Source of the DNA: Silene latifolia
Taxonomy: Eukaryota > Streptophyta > Magnoliopsida > Caryophyllales > Caryophyllaceae
Length of the DNA: 64,000 nt
NCBI RefSeq assembly: GCF_048544455.1
Contig: NC_133526.1
Coordinates: forward strand, 9,006,001-9,070,000
Direction: 5' to 3'
This document shows, one piece after another, positions 32,985 through 43,189 of this stretch (within the stretch, counting starts at the first letter, position 1; each line of letters opens with the position of its first letter). The position numbers and the translations under genes were made by a program. The notes under the pieces are model-generated. The model did not search any database and was not told where the DNA came from. It worked only from the letters and a program-made list of their open reading frames with translations.

Positions 32985-35052
32985 AACTAGACTCGATCTA
33001 ATGACCTAATGGAACGAGTTCAATCTCAGAGCGAAATGCAAACTGTAGAGCCTGAACCAGTTTAATGCACAACCAACAATCAATTAGTAATGTGAATCAT
33101 GCAAACGAATTATAAAGTCGTTAAAAGGCTGCTGAACCGTTGACTGTAAAGACTTATCAAACTGGACTCTCACCGGTCACTCAAATCACTCAATAAGCGC
33201 AGGTGATATATATGTAAGATAGAAAGAAGTAAATTTTGTACAGACTCTCACCTAACTGCGACCTATGAAAACATGCCAGCAATGAAGTATGAAAATGACC
33301 TCTACGACCGTACATACGCATTCCAACCAAACAGATGACCAATGACACATGCCGAGGTATATATGGGATATGTGAGGTATGGGTAAGAAGAGGCAAAACA
33401 TATCATGGTAAAGTGGAGGTACAGGTGATCAAGCTAGTACCAAAACGGAACCGAGTGACAACATCCAACTTCTTGCTCAATGTCAAACGAAACGGTGCTA
33501 TAACAAGCACAAAACTCACAATCTCCAGATGTAAAAATAATCAACTAACTCCCCATAAAATAAGAATAAAACATGGGAGCAAAAATCGCCAAGAGATAAG
33601 GATTAAAGTATGCGAATTGACCTTTTTTTTTTTTTTCTTTTTCTTTCACGAACTTAGTCGATCGACTATATTGGGCAGTCGATCGACTGCCTTGAACAGT
33701 ACAGAACTCTTTTTTGTTTTTCGAATCATTTTTTTCATCTTTTTCATTTTTCTTTTCTTCTTTTCATCTTCCCAACTTCATCTCAAAAGAGCAATGGCTA
33801 CCAAAAACGAATAACAATCCCAAAAACCAGACTACTAGCTTGACAGAGGTAGGCTATATGTAGTATGTAGCAAATGGGACAAAAAGGATATTTTTGGCAG
33901 TGTGGAGCTTATGGGTAAAATGAGAAAAGAAAACCTCTACCACATGTGTCGACAGACCACAAACCGAATGCATACAGGTATTAAGTAGATCAAATTCATA
34001 ATTATGCAAATTAAGGAAACATGTCTCATAAGGAGTAACTACTCACAATCCTAGATAAACCGGTCATGAATGACACCGGTTATAAGCTCTAAACCTCAGA
34101 AATATGATGTAGCTTGCCAAATTATCAAAGTCAAGTCTAGAGTTCAGCAAATAATTCAACGAAAACTCGTAGATATGCATTTACGATTCTACTAATAACA
34201 TGTTAATTAAGCAAGGCTCAGGCAAAACAGGTGCAAAATGCAATATCATCCTAGAAATACTACCGTTCCGACTCGACCTATATGCTAAAATAAACGTGCA
34301 TTTTATGGAAATTTTTGAAATTTTTCAATTTTTTTTTTTGGAATTTTGTATATATGGATGAAATGGAATAAACAATGCAAAACAAAATGTAAACGTGAAT
34401 GCAAGCAAATGATATGCGACGCAAAACCCTTCCCCAAACCAAATCGCACAATGTCCCCATTGTGCAAAATCATGTAATGAAAGCAAAGAGAAATGGGAAT
34501 TTGCGAGAAAAGGGAAATAAAAACACAATGACATAAAGTAAAGACTTGGGAACTCACAGGACTTTAAGCGCAGCAAGGGAAACCTCCCCAAGCCAGCGTG
34601 AGCTAGGAGGTTTCAGTAGCCAGCAGTGCTACCGATAAGAGTGCTCCCTTAGGTCCGCATATCGACCAAACACAGCAGGGGAAAGGTCGTAAACGAATGC
34701 AGCAGCAGCAGTGGTCGATCGACCACTTCACTCAGTCGATCGACCAAGTGAACAGGAACAGAAGCTCCTGGAAACCGCAGATCAGTCGATCGACCAATGA
34801 TGCCAGTCGATCGACTGGAAACACTGCTGCAGTGTCTTATTTCTTCGTAATTGCTCAATGATTTGAGCTAATAAGCTCTAAATACCTGCAAAAGCACAAT
34901 AATATGCGCCCAAAATTGCGCAAAACCCGGAAGAAGTCTAAAGTACTTAAAAATCCTAACAAAACAAAATAAATGCGAAGTTTTCGCGCACACAAAAGCA
35001 ATAGAAAATAGTTCGAAAGCAATAAAATGAAGTTTATAACGAACTCGATCAA
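32985..35052 (-). other. Non-coding 3' region of inner element
   Basis: About 2 kb between the last frame and the polypurine tract, where an autonomous relative would carry pol. No RT, RNase H or integrase motif is found in any frame. It contains T-rich tracts (about 33,620-33,780), six palindromes (two at 33,655-33,690, four at 34,710-34,820), a second purine/stem-loop module (34,428-34,465), and a 9-bp stem hairpin GAAACCTCC/GGAGGTTTC (about 34,579-34,616). Confidence 0.7.
34428..34465 (-). promoter_or_regulatory. Second polypurine-like tract with covarying stem-loop
   Basis: On the element strand the stem GCACAATG/CATTGTGC with loop GGGA (34,446-34,465) is followed by GATTTGGTTTGGGGAAGGG. 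The layout copies the module at the 3' LTR: 8-bp stem, same loop, two-base spacer, then TTTGGTTTGGGGA. All stem bases differ in a compensated way. A role as an internal plus-strand primer is possible but inferred. Confidence 0.65.
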
Positions 35053-35367
35053 TTAATAGTTGATAAAAAAGGACCACGGTATGGCCCACTTCGTCGGCTT
35101 CTGGCTACTAGAGGTAGCTTCAATGGTGCTCATCTTATCAGTTGCACCCTTCATAGCTTCGACAGACGGAGAACTCAGCTGATCAGCTTCGTCATCTCCC
35201 CAATCGAGGACTTCCTTGGAATCGTCAAGATCCAAATCAGACCGTCTCACCTTGGCTGGCTCATCTCCTACTTCTTCATCGCTCCCATAGCTCAGGCATC
35301 CAAGACCTCCTCTTTGAATGATAGGCTTTGTCGCAGCTGGAGCATCCAACGATTCTTCCTTCCCCAA
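35053..35367 (-). CDS. Short acidic frame downstream of protease (inner element)
   Basis: A 104-aa frame with the acidic stretch RRSDLDLDDSKEVLDWGDDE. It does not resemble RT or any domain I recognise. It follows the protease frame after 17 bp and may be a remnant of the polyprotein linker left when pol was lost. The purine-rich stretch coding for GLGKEE also resembles the element's polypurine tract. Function unknown. Confidence 0.4.
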   Translation of the reverse strand: MGKEESLDAPAATKPIIQRGGLGCLSYGSDEEVGDEPAKVRRSDLDLDDSKEVLDWGDDEADQLSSPSVEAMKGATDKMSTIEATSSSQKPTKWAIPWSFFINY

Positions 35368-35384
35368 ACCAGCTCCTGCATTAT

Positions 35385-36341
35385 TTAAAACAACAAATTC
35401 TTCCTCCTTCTTGCTCCCAATCCGGGGGGCGGAGGGGTTAACACAGCAGTAGTAATAGGGACAGGTAGTTCAGGGAGCACAAAGTACGATTTCTTTTCAG
35501 AAACCGTGTTACAAGTGACAGGCCACATGGGATCCTTTTTCTTAGCCGGCTGGGCAAAAACAATGGAGTGCTTTCCCACTTTGAAAGTCAAAGTGCCTAG
35601 ACCGACATCGATGACTGCACCAGCAGTGTGCAGAAATGGCCTACCCAAGATGATCGGAATATGGTCATCCTCAGGCATATCAAGGACAACAAAGTCGACA
35701 GGGAAGAAAAACTTCCCTATCTGGATGGGTATGTCCTCTAGGACTCCTATGGGCTCGACCGCAGATCGGTCAGCCATCTGGACTGTCATCTCAGTAATAG
35801 CAAACTTGGTCAGTTTAAGCTTCCTAGCTAGACTCAAAGGCATTACGCTTATGCTAGCTCCTAAATCACATAAAGCCTTTTCGATAGAAAAGGTACCTAT
35901 GCTACAAGGGACGGAAAAACTGCCCGGGTCTTCTAACTTATGGGGCGCAGTGTGAGACAAGTAGGAGCAAGACTCTTTAGTTAATGCAACAGTATGAACA
36001 TGTTCAAGCGATTTTTTCTTTGACAACAACTGTTTCATAAACTTAGTATACGCTGGCACTTGGTTAACTAATTCAAGGAAGGGTACCTGAACATTTAAGC
36101 TACGAATAACTTTCTCGAATTTACTAAAAGATACCTGTTCCTTGGTTGGCACGAGTCTCTCCGGATACGGGGCTGTAAGGAGCACCTTAGCCCTCTCCTC
36201 TAATTCGCGCGCGCCGGCGTCCTTGGACTTAGGCTGAAAGTCCGGCATCTTTTCCTTGTTGAAGCTCGACCCCTCCTCAGACCGTCTCAAATGAGACCCA
36301 TTGACCGTCATTGGGTCGAACTGAGCCGGACTACCCATCAA
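35385..36341 (-). CDS. Aspartic protease of inner Athila-like element
   Basis: 318 aa. The active site is DLGAS (159-163), the DLG variant seen in many plant gypsy proteases in place of DTG/DSG, and ILGRPFL (231-237) marks the second half of the retropepsin fold. The first 130 residues, including PFLELVNQVPAYTKFMKQLL, match the linker that joins Athila-type gag and protease. The enzyme would cut the gag precursor. It starts 92 bp past the gag stop in a different frame, so it may need frameshifting, re-initiation or separate translation unless a base is miscalled between them. The frame is intact. Confidence 0.85.
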   Translation of the reverse strand: MMGSPAQFDPMTVNGSHLRRSEEGSSFNKEKMPDFQPKSKDAGARELEERAKVLLTAPYPERLVPTKEQVSFSKFEKVIRSLNVQVPFLELVNQVPAYTKFMKQLLSKKKSLEHVHTVALTKESCSYLSHTAPHKLEDPGSFSVPCSIGTFSIEKALCDLGASISVMPLSLARKLKLTKFAITEMTVQMADRSAVEPIGVLEDIPIQIGKFFFPVDFVVLDMPEDDHIPIILGRPFLHTAGAVIDVGLGTLTFKVGKHSIVFAQPAKKKDPMWPVTCNTVSEKKSYFVLPELPVPITTAVLTPPPPGLGARRRKNLLF

Positions 36342-36433
36342 GACTCGGTCCCCCCAAAATTTTCGGGACGGTGGTACCCCGAAACAAGTGGTCTCATAGA
36401 TTAGTTGGCATTAAAGGACGAAATTCTTCAATA

Positions 36434-38116
36434 TCAGCAGTGATATTGGTCGATCGACCACCCTCCTCGATCGATCGGCATGGTTGCCGATTCGAAGCTC
36501 CTCAGAACCCGTGTTTCAGTCGATCGACTAGGTACTTCAGTCGATCGAATGAAATGCCTGGCAGACGCCTTTTTCTTTGATTTGTTCGTTGAAGCTTTCT
36601 CTTGGCTTGTTTCCGGCTCATCTTTCCCAACAGCATCCTCAACCATAGCAGGACCGTCAAGGGTGGACCCGCTCCTCAAGGTGATGGCATTTAGGGTCTC
36701 CTTTTGTCCGGGTTGAGTGGGTAGGTGTCCGGGAGCTCGAGTGTTACTTTTACTAGCTAGTTGAGCAATTTGGCTCTCAAGTAACTTCATCCCGGCCTCT
36801 CTTGCTTGGGACTCCTTCAGCAACAGATTCTTCAGCTCAGAAAACTCAGAATTTTGTGATTGTTGCTGCTGCGGCACATAAGGAGGCTTTTGGTATTGCT
36901 GTTGCTTTTGATGCGGAGGTACATATGGCTGCTGCTGTGGCGGAGGTTGAGTTGGATTCAAAACATTCTGGCTTCTCCAACTCAAGTTCGGATGCTGTGG
37001 CTCGTAGTAGGTGTTGTTCTGCCTATAGTGTTGAAAGGCAGCACAAGATTCAAAGGGACTAGGGCAGTTCTTCGAGACATGGCCCTCAACTCCACACCTT
37101 TCACAAAGGAAGGGACCGTCGACACAAAGATTGACTTGGTATATCCCACCCTTAGAGGCTCCTCCTAGCTCATACTTGTCAAATCTCGCGGTGAGAGCCT
37201 CAAGTGCAGCAACAGAGGAAGATTCAGCAGCTCTCCTCTGGTTCCCTCTCGAATTCCCATACTCGGCCTTGTGGGTAGCTAGATCGTCAATGATCTTCCA
37301 CCCCTTGGTTGCTCCCAGATTTTCAGCGAATCTCCCATTGGCTGCAGCATCCAAAATGGCCCTCTGATCATCGTACAACCCATTGTAGAAATGATTGCAC
37401 AAACTCCACTTTGCAAACCCATGGTGCGGTATGGTTCGCACCAACTTCTTGAATCGGACCCATGCCTCGTGGAAATTCTCATCTGGCCCTTGTTTAAAGC
37501 CCGTGATTTGAGCTCTAATAGCGATCGTCCTTGAAGCAGAGAAGTACTTCTTGTAGAACGCCAATGCCAATGTATTCCAATCAGTGATCTCCAGAGCGGT
37601 CCTGTCCAAATCTCTATACCATTCCCTTGCGGCATCACGAAGGGAAAAGATGAACATGGTCTCCTTGATTTGATCCTGGGTCACGCCAGCCGGTGGGGGA
37701 ATGGAGCAGCAGTAGTCAATGAAGGTCTCCATGTGCTTAGCTGTATCTTCATTTGCAGCTCCCCCAAACTGGTTTCTCTCGACCATAGTAATGTAAGCAG
37801 GCTTTGGTTCAAATTTCCTGGCTTCTCCCGGTAATTCGAACCCCTTGTATAAATTGTCGGCTGTCGGCTCAGAAAAGCTAGCTATACTCGCTTCCTCGGC
37901 CATGACTGAGATTTCTGGAGAAGTAACTGTCTCGGCCGAAGATGTGGAAACGGGTGAAGATGGTGGATTCTCCTCGAACAGCTCGTTCTCGTAAAAGCTA
38001 GAATGAGAACTAGGCTCTTCCAGCTGTTGTTCTTGAAATAATCTCCTCTTAACGTGCAAAGATCTTTCAATCTCTGGATCGAACGGCAGTAATGGACCAC
38101 CCTGGGACCTGCGCAT
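36434..38116 (-). CDS. Gag of inner Athila-like element
   Basis: 560 aa. The N-terminal 90 residues are acidic and low complexity. A retrotransposon gag core lies at about 120-290 (FSLRDAAREWY; HEAWVRFKKLVRTIPHHG; HFYNGL). One CCHC knuckle follows, C338-C341-H346-C351. Then comes a Gln/Pro-rich region (390-420) and NAITLRSG (476-483), a motif usual before the protease in Athila-type elements. It would form the particle and package RNA. The last 40 codons run through two pairs of GTCGATCGAC palindromes, which encode the odd RSTE/PIDR/SIDQ residues. The ATG lies 124 bp inside the 5' LTR. The frame is intact, unlike copy 1. Confidence 0.9.
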   Translation of the reverse strand: MRRSQGGPLLPFDPEIERSLHVKRRLFQEQQLEEPSSHSSFYENELFEENPPSSPVSTSSAETVTSPEISVMAEEASIASFSEPTADNLYKGFELPGEARKFEPKPAYITMVERNQFGGAANEDTAKHMETFIDYCCSIPPPAGVTQDQIKETMFIFSLRDAAREWYRDLDRTALEITDWNTLALAFYKKYFSASRTIAIRAQITGFKQGPDENFHEAWVRFKKLVRTIPHHGFAKWSLCNHFYNGLYDDQRAILDAAANGRFAENLGATKGWKIIDDLATHKAEYGNSRGNQRRAAESSSVAALEALTARFDKYELGGASKGGIYQVNLCVDGPFLCERCGVEGHVSKNCPSPFESCAAFQHYRQNNTYYEPQHPNLSWRSQNVLNPTQPPPQQQPYVPPHQKQQQYQKPPYVPQQQQSQNSEFSELKNLLLKESQAREAGMKLLESQIAQLASKSNTRAPGHLPTQPGQKETLNAITLRSGSTLDGPAMVEDAVGKDEPETSQEKASTNKSKKKASARHFIRSTEVPSRSTETRVLRSFESATMPIDRGGWSIDQYHC

Positions 38117-38217
38117 AAGAGGAAACTACAACAAAATATAAGAACAGTTTAAGGAACGGACGTTCCTTAAACTAAGAAAGACTAAAAATAAAAACAACTA
38201 AAATTAGGACTATTGCC

Positions 38218-38235
38218 TCCCCGGCAACGGCGCCA
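38218..38235 (-). promoter_or_regulatory. Primer-binding site for tRNA-Asp (inner element)
   Basis: The plus strand reads TCCCCGGCAACGGCGCCA, identical to the last 18 nt of plant tRNA-Asp(GTC) with its CCA. Its complement on the element strand is the minus-strand primer site, 5 bp inside the LTR. Copy 1 (504-520) has an altered version. Confidence 0.93.
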
Positions 38236-38240
38236 AAATT

Positions 38241-39744
38241 TGATACCCGTCGTTGTGAGTACCAAAGATAAAATTTATAAAATCCTATTAAGACTAACCT
38301 AGGCTAGTGGTAACAGGGTCGATCCGCAAGGAGGCAGTTGTAAATTCTAGTTGTTTTATGATCAGTCAAAGGTAACAATTATGGGGGTTGGTTTAAATTG
38401 GTCTATAGCTAAAAGAAAGCAAAAGTAGTAAACTAAGTGAAAGATTTAAACAAATAAAAGAAGGGTACTAGGATGATCGGGTCAATATAGCTTCGGCGGC
38501 AGCAAACTAAGTCGGTCTGAATCAAACACAGGTAAGGCGGGAAATAAGAGGTCCTCTCGGTCCACTCCTAACAAATAGCATCTCTCGATCTCGCTATAGG
38601 TCCCTAATGTCACTAATACTAACTTTCGTCCTGAAAAGCGACTAATGGTCTAAACTATACCTATCTCTCGATCTTAGCACCGTTTAGTCGATTTAATCGA
38701 TGGTCAAATAACCTACCCTATCTTTCGATCTAATGGGTCGGTCACAAAATAGGTATCTAACTGGTCGCATGCATTCGATTTGTTAAATACGAGATTAAAA
38801 CCAATTAAAACGAAGGATAACCTTACAAGGTCAGTCGATCGACCAACAATGTCGATCGATCGACACGCGGGTTCAGTCCGTGTTAAATCTAATGCCGCCT
38901 ATGCCATAAATCTCCTACATCCTAGCACTAGAGAATTAGCTACTCATGATGAAGGTAAAAACAACAATAAAACTCATGACAATTACGGAATTCATACTTA
39001 AAATAAATAACAATGATGATGAAACGATAATCGCGGCAGGAACACTAACTATCAATTCTACACTACAATGAAAGCGAAGCAATAAACTAAGATTAGGGCA
39101 GAATAAGTACCGAGAATTCCAGAGGAAAGATTTAGAACAAAGGCAGAAATTCCAATGCTAAAGTCGATCTATCAAACCCTAATTACTCGGAATATAAACT
39201 AAACTATTGTGATGTGAAACTTAATGTATTCTCTCATGCTAAAACTAGATGTTGGTGTTACGTTATATAGCAATAAACGCCACAACTTATTTCTAAAACC
39301 TAAAACTCACGGGCTTTGAGATTCACGACTTTCCAATTCTCGTCTGGTAAAGAAATCTGGTCGATCGACTAATCAGGCTGGTCGATCGACTGCTCCTCAG
39401 CAACAGTGGCTTCTGGATCCCGAGCATTGGTCGATCGACTGATGGGTCTAGTCGATCGACTGGCTGAGCTGCTAATTGACTTCTTTTAACTCGTGGACTT
39501 GTCTTTTGGGCCTTGGATTGCGCACCAAGCTCGTTCCTTAAGCAATTCCTTCACGTCATTTGTAATGCAGATTACTCGGGGGCGGATTTGGCTTGATTTC
39601 CCGTCGAATTCTTCACATTTCTGCAATAAAGTACAAAATACGGAAGTAGACGGAAATAGGGAGAAATGTAGCATAAACTAAACAAATGAGCTCTGAAATG
39701 CGTGTAAAAAGAGATGTAAAACATCATATAAATGACACGCATCA
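38241..39744 (-). mobile_element. 5' LTR of inner element
   Basis: 1,504 bp with the same ends as the other two copies, followed by the AAGGT target duplication. The palindrome pair near 38,835-38,865 is collapsed compared with copy 1, and the sequence near 39,030 differs from both other LTRs, which looks like local consensus error. Confidence 0.93.
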
Positions 39745-40970
39745 AAGGTACCGGTAACTACATGAGCATCATCCTGTGCTTCCTGCTTATCCATCATGAA
39801 GAGCTTTCCACTATTCTTCTGTCCTCCACCCTGAACTGAAGCGTTGGAGGTACTAGGCTTAGCTGCCGAATCCTGGGTGACACTGTTATTCTGGCGCTGG
39901 TAAGATCCACCACCACTGCGGTTGTAACCGCCCTGGTTACCCTGTCCACCTCTATTGCTCCACGAACCTCCCGGTCGGTTACTAGCATAACTCTGAGTCG
40001 GCCCCTGAGAGAAATTTCCTGATCGAGCTCCTGAACCATTGCCGGGCTTGTAGCTCGTGCATTCCCGCCTTTTGTGGCCTATACCACCACAGTTGAAACA
40101 CGTAAGGTTGGTGTTGTCACTCACAGCCCGACCTCCATTCTTTCCCCAACCACGAGAACCTCCAGAGAAACCAGCTCCACTAGAGAAAGCCTTGGAATGA
40201 TTGAAATTCCCTTTCTTGTTGGTTGGCTGATTGTTGTTCCCGCTATCAGCCTTCCTCTTCTCCGTAGCAGTCCTCTCCTCGATCTCCCTTAAGAGATCCA
40301 CCATTCTCTCAGCTTGACCCGCTCTCAGATACACTTCCTTGAGGTTAGTAGCAACCCCAGCCGGCATACGGCTCACGATCTTAGCAGACAAACCCCTCTC
40401 AAATCGGAGAGCCAAACCTCTTTGTCCGAGTTGCAAATCTTCCACATAACGAGATAGCTCCATAAACCGATGATAGTAATCAGTGACCGTCATCTCCTCA
40501 GACATAGTGAAAGATTCAAAGTCAGATCTCATCTTGTGTCGGATATGCTCCGGCACAAACTGTTCCCTCATAGCACTCTTCAACCCAGACCACGGGATAG
40601 CCCCTTCCTCCTGATAGTAAGCTCTAGCATCATCCTTGACGTTCTGCCACCAAACTGCAGCTTCTCCTCTTAGGTAGTACACTACCTGCTCAACAATCAT
40701 ATCCTCGGGGCACTTAACCATTTCCATGAGAGCTTCAATCTCACGGTGCCACTTCTCGAGCAGCTTTGGTTCACCTACCCCGTCATATGTGGGAGGGTGG
40801 AAACGAGCAATGTTGATGCTAAGCTGGGTTGCATCCATCGTCTTCTCGTTTCCTTTTCCCACATTTTTGAGAGCTTCAAGGAGAGCCTCTTGCTGCTCAA
40901 TCATGCGAGCAACTTCCTCAAGAGACATCTCTGAAGCTTGGATCTGCGCGGGAGTTCTTTTGGGCGGTAT
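39745..40970 (-). CDS. Gag of outer Tekay-like element (copy 2)
   Basis: The open frame covers 39,678-41,012 and its last 20 or so codons read into the inner LTR. It has a retrotransposon gag domain at about 68-240 (VVYYLRGEAAVWWQ; DYYHRFMELSRYVEDLQLG) and a CCHC knuckle at 305-318, then a Gly/Ser/Asn/Gln-rich RNA-binding tail. Gag sequence ends at DAHVVTGT, where the inner element sits. In copy 1 the frame starts at ATG (MPPKRT). Here the same codon is ATA (40,968-40,970), so translation would need the upstream ATG at 41,010-41,012 or another start. The true stop is lost to the insertion. Confidence 0.9.
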
Positions 40971-41039
40971 TTTGAGCTGATAAGAAAGAAAGAAACGTAA
41001 ACACATGCTCAAAATTTAACATCCCTCCGCCATAAGAAC

Positions 41040-41338
41040 ACTCGGCCGAGTGTACATCATACTCGGTCGAGTATAGATAACTCGGTCTAGTACCTTTGCA
41101 GATACTCGGTCGAGTATCGACTCCAGAGACAAACGCCGAAACACCAAAAAGAACACTCGGTCGAGTGTAAACACACTCGGCCGAGTGGCCTATACTCGGT
41201 CGAGTACACGCTCATACTCGGTCGAGTAATCACAAACAGTAGCAATTGCTACTTCTTATCAAACAACACTCGGTCGAGTTTTGGCTACTCGGCCGAGTAC
41301 TCCATACTTGGTCGAGTGCCTACCCTGCTCGGCCGAGT
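41040..41338. repeat. Palindrome array in outer-element leader (copy 2)
   Basis: Same twelve-motif ACTCGGYCGAGT array as at 3,322-3,620. No motif has changed between the copies. Confidence 0.9.
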
Positions 41339-41824
41339 TACGCTATAAAAAGATTTACAGATTACGATTCCCCTATCATGCTCACTATTCCGCAGCAAAT
41401 ACTTAAGGATTTTAAAACCATGTTATAATCACGTCGGCATGTAATGCATATATTAAAACTTTAACACCATATTGTAACCATATCAACATCCAATTTGCAC
41501 ATACGCTAAATCCAACGTTGAAATCACAACCCGTTTCATCAATTACTTCTCCCATCACAACAGTTAAGAATTTCATCACACATATATACAACTATCGACT
41601 TTTACCAACATGCATCTTCACATACGTGCACATACAAGGCCTAGTCCTCATCACACTTTCCCCAAGTTACCGGCTCGAGTTAGTAAGGGCCAATGTGCGA
41701 CTCCGGGACGTCTCCTGAGTCTTTGCGGTAGCTCCAAACAACTCTCCCCGGGTTCATTTTAGTTAGACTCCCTAGGTTCATTAAATTCATTTGTTTAGGT
41801 GCCGGAATCTTCTCGATACCACTT

Positions 41825-43189
41825 TGTAACACCCCCTCATACCAAGGTGCCTTACCAGGACTACCCTACCATGAGAGTGCGTTACCATCTCGGTTGCCCG
41901 AGGTTAGTACATATCAAAAGCGTCTGAACTGAGCACATTTATTAAAGTAATGTAAAATGCAAAGTTTACAATATCCAAAACCAAATACTGTCTAATGAAA
42001 TACAACTTCAAAGTCTTAATAATAAAAGAAAAACTCGCTAGGACTCAGACAGTGATGCTATGACTCGTGGTGGCAATTCTCCCAAGATAATCCCCAAGCT
42101 CTCACTAGCAAAACCTGTCAAGCCTGCTCACCATCCCCGAATGGATCACCGCAGATTCCACAAACAACAACGGGGTCAGTACTATGCAACAAACAAGACA
42201 AACAAATGCAATACTCGTCTGATCATCATCAACTCCCAATCACCCAATCTCACATAGTAACCGACTACACACTAAAGTGTGTAGCCCTGCCAGATTACCC
42301 ATCGCAACAGGTAATCCTCGCCGCCAGTGGGTGACCGCAACCGATCCCACCTAGTCCAGCTCCTCACGAGCGACAACGATCCCTGTCCCTTAATGTGCAC
42401 ATCCCCTCCCGTGGCGGGTTCCACGGAGGGCGAACTAGGGTGTGAAGCCACTCCCGCAAGTGACTCCACCATAATCACAATCACATGACATTACTGTCAT
42501 CTCAATCCCCTCACACCAATACTGTCAAAACAATCTCCATACTACGATGATCAACAGACAACGATAATTACAACAACATGTCATGTAAAGCACAGTAAAC
42601 TGAGTAGGGAAACCCTACCTTAGCAATCACAAAGAAGATGCAAGCACGGACAATCAAAAAGGCTCCTCTACGAAGTCTTCTCCTATACAATGATCACACA
42701 ACACAATTACACTTTGTACAATTCCCGACATTCCCTTCCCATATAAATGTACAGTAACCCACAAAGATGCAATAATTGCAAAGATAGAACTTACCAACAA
42801 TGCAACAAGAACTTATACGCAAGAATCTCCGCAACTATCCACACAAATATGCTACGAAATGCTCAATGAAGGGATTAGGGAATGATTTGGGTATGATTAG
42901 GGTAACGAGAAATGATAATGCTTTGTGAAAAGTGATATTAGAAACTGACGCGGAAATATAAAATAACCTAATCACTCTTTAATCAAACCGTCAAAATATA
43001 ACTTCGCCAAACCGGACACTCGGTCGAGTGCAACAACACTCGGCCGAGTGTCCAATACTCGGTCGAGTATTCACTATACTCGGCCGAGTATTCCTCGGCA
43101 GAACCGAAATAACACGCACTAAGAGCACTACTCGGCCGAGTAGGCTCTACTCGGTCGAGTAGGCTCCAAAGAAGATCCGTAGTGTTACA
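41825..43189 (-). mobile_element. 5' LTR of outer element (copy 2)
   Basis: 1,365 bp, with TGTAACACC...GTGTTACA ends and TSD TTGAT at 43,190-43,194. The adjacent tRNA-iMet site (about 41,810-41,821) reads TTCTCGATACCA instead of the GGCTCTGATACCA of copy 1. That loss is probably technical, as it lies at a CTG site. Part of the LTR (about 42,300-42,370) differs slightly from the other copies. Confidence 0.92.
43018..43160. repeat. Six-palindrome array in 5' LTR (copy 2)
   Basis: Same six palindromes as in the other two outer LTRs. Confidence 0.92.

Larger units (their letters stand above)
31438..39744 (-). mobile_element. Athila-like LTR retrotransposon with gag-protease only
   Basis: An 8,307-bp element on the minus strand with LTRs at 31,438-32,946 and 38,241-39,744 and TSD AAGGT (31,433-31,437 and 39,745-39,749). 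It has a perfect 18-nt tRNA-Asp primer site and an abutting polypurine tract. The 5.3-kb interior holds gag, an aspartic protease and one short downstream frame, then about 2.1 kb with no coding signal. There is no reverse transcriptase, RNase H or integrase. The gag type and tRNA-Asp primer point to the Athila/Tat side of Ty3/gypsy. It is a structurally tidy non-autonomous element, not a random fragment. It is inserted between the VVTGT and FLVNN codons at the gag-protease junction of the outer element. Confidence 0.93.
26557..43189 (-). mobile_element. Tekay-like chromovirus (Ty3/gypsy), interrupted
   Basis: A full-length LTR retrotransposon on the minus strand, about 8.3 kb once the inner element (31,438-39,744) is set aside. 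LTRs are 26,557-27,916 and 41,825-43,189, with TSD TTGAT at 26,552-26,556 and 43,190-43,194. Order from the right: 5' LTR, tRNA-iMet primer site, palindrome-rich leader, gag, protease, reverse transcriptase, RNase H, integrase with chromodomain, polypurine tract, 3' LTR. The chromodomain after the integrase and the iMet primer place it among plant chromoviruses, most like Tekay/Del. It is inserted in the helicase gene of an older Helitron. The pol is inactivated by a frameshift and an integrase deletion. Confidence 0.93.

Noticed and set aside
33335-33814. 159-aa plus-strand frame with a Phe run
   Set aside because: It is antisense to the retrotransposon, includes T-tract translation and palindromes, and has no domain.
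35053-35367. Start of a reverse transcriptase after the inner protease
   Set aside because: No RT motif appears in this frame or in the 2 kb after it; it is a short acidic frame only.
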